From: Patescibacteria group bacterium
Lineage (GTDB): Bacteria > Patescibacteriota > Minisyncoccia > Minisyncoccales > S141-161
DNA length: 6,531 nt
Assembly: GCA_015491015.1 (NCBI GenBank)
Contig: WFWQ01000059.1
Location: 1 to 6,531 of the forward strand
Direction of reading: 5' to 3'
Part shown: piece by piece, positions 6,516 through 6,531 of the stretch
Layout of the letters: each line of letters starts with the position of its first letter
How positions within the stretch are numbered: the first letter of the stretch is position 1
Position numbers and translations under genes: made by a program
The notes under the pieces: generated by a model
Seen by the model: only the letters and a program-made list of their open reading frames with translations
The model's database searches: none
What the model was told of the DNA's origin: nothing

Positions 6516-6531
6516 GAATCTTCTTTTATAG

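Noticed and set aside
1..6531. Archaeal origin, suggested by archease, the long RtcB and its intein
   Set aside because: DprA and a bacterial-type TopA with zinc fingers, plus clear Shine-Dalgarno operons, favour a bacterium. RtcB and archease also occur together in many bacteria.

Overview
The window looks like a compact, AT-rich bacterial chromosome, about one-third G+C by eye. It is fully coding except for the last ~85 bases. A DprA tail runs straight into a bacterial-type topoisomerase I, which argues for a bacterium rather than an archaeon. Tight packing, lysine-rich proteins and the wording of TopA (a YHRTDS active site and a long conserved block around the LSAGRVQSS motif) recall small-genome Patescibacteria (CPR). 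That placement comes from memory of family sequences and is tentative. TGA ends topA and TAA ends the other genes, so no stop-codon reassignment is apparent.

Plus strand, 2-2168: the last 43 codons of dprA, overlapped by 14 bases by topA (682 aa, catalytic Tyr301, three C-terminal Cys4 zinc fingers). Minus strand, 6445 down to 2152: archease, rtcB, tsaC and a 102-aa unknown gene. They are spaced 17, 1 and 4 bases apart and are almost certainly one transcript. The last gene of this set overlaps the 3' end of topA convergently by 17 bp. A rho-independent terminator-like hairpin, read on the minus strand, lies just upstream of archease.

The minus-strand set is an RNA-maintenance operon. RtcB is the GTP-dependent 3'-phosphate RNA ligase used in tRNA splicing and RNA repair, and archease is its activation partner. 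TsaC makes the threonylcarbamoyl-adenylate used for the t6A37 modification of tRNAs.

The main point of interest is a 511-residue intein inside RtcB (4185-5717). It carries a two-motif LAGLIDADG homing endonuclease with both acidic residues intact. It sits immediately before the cysteine that should become an active-site metal ligand, so the ligase can only be completed by protein splicing. The intein's penultimate residue is Ser instead of the usual His.
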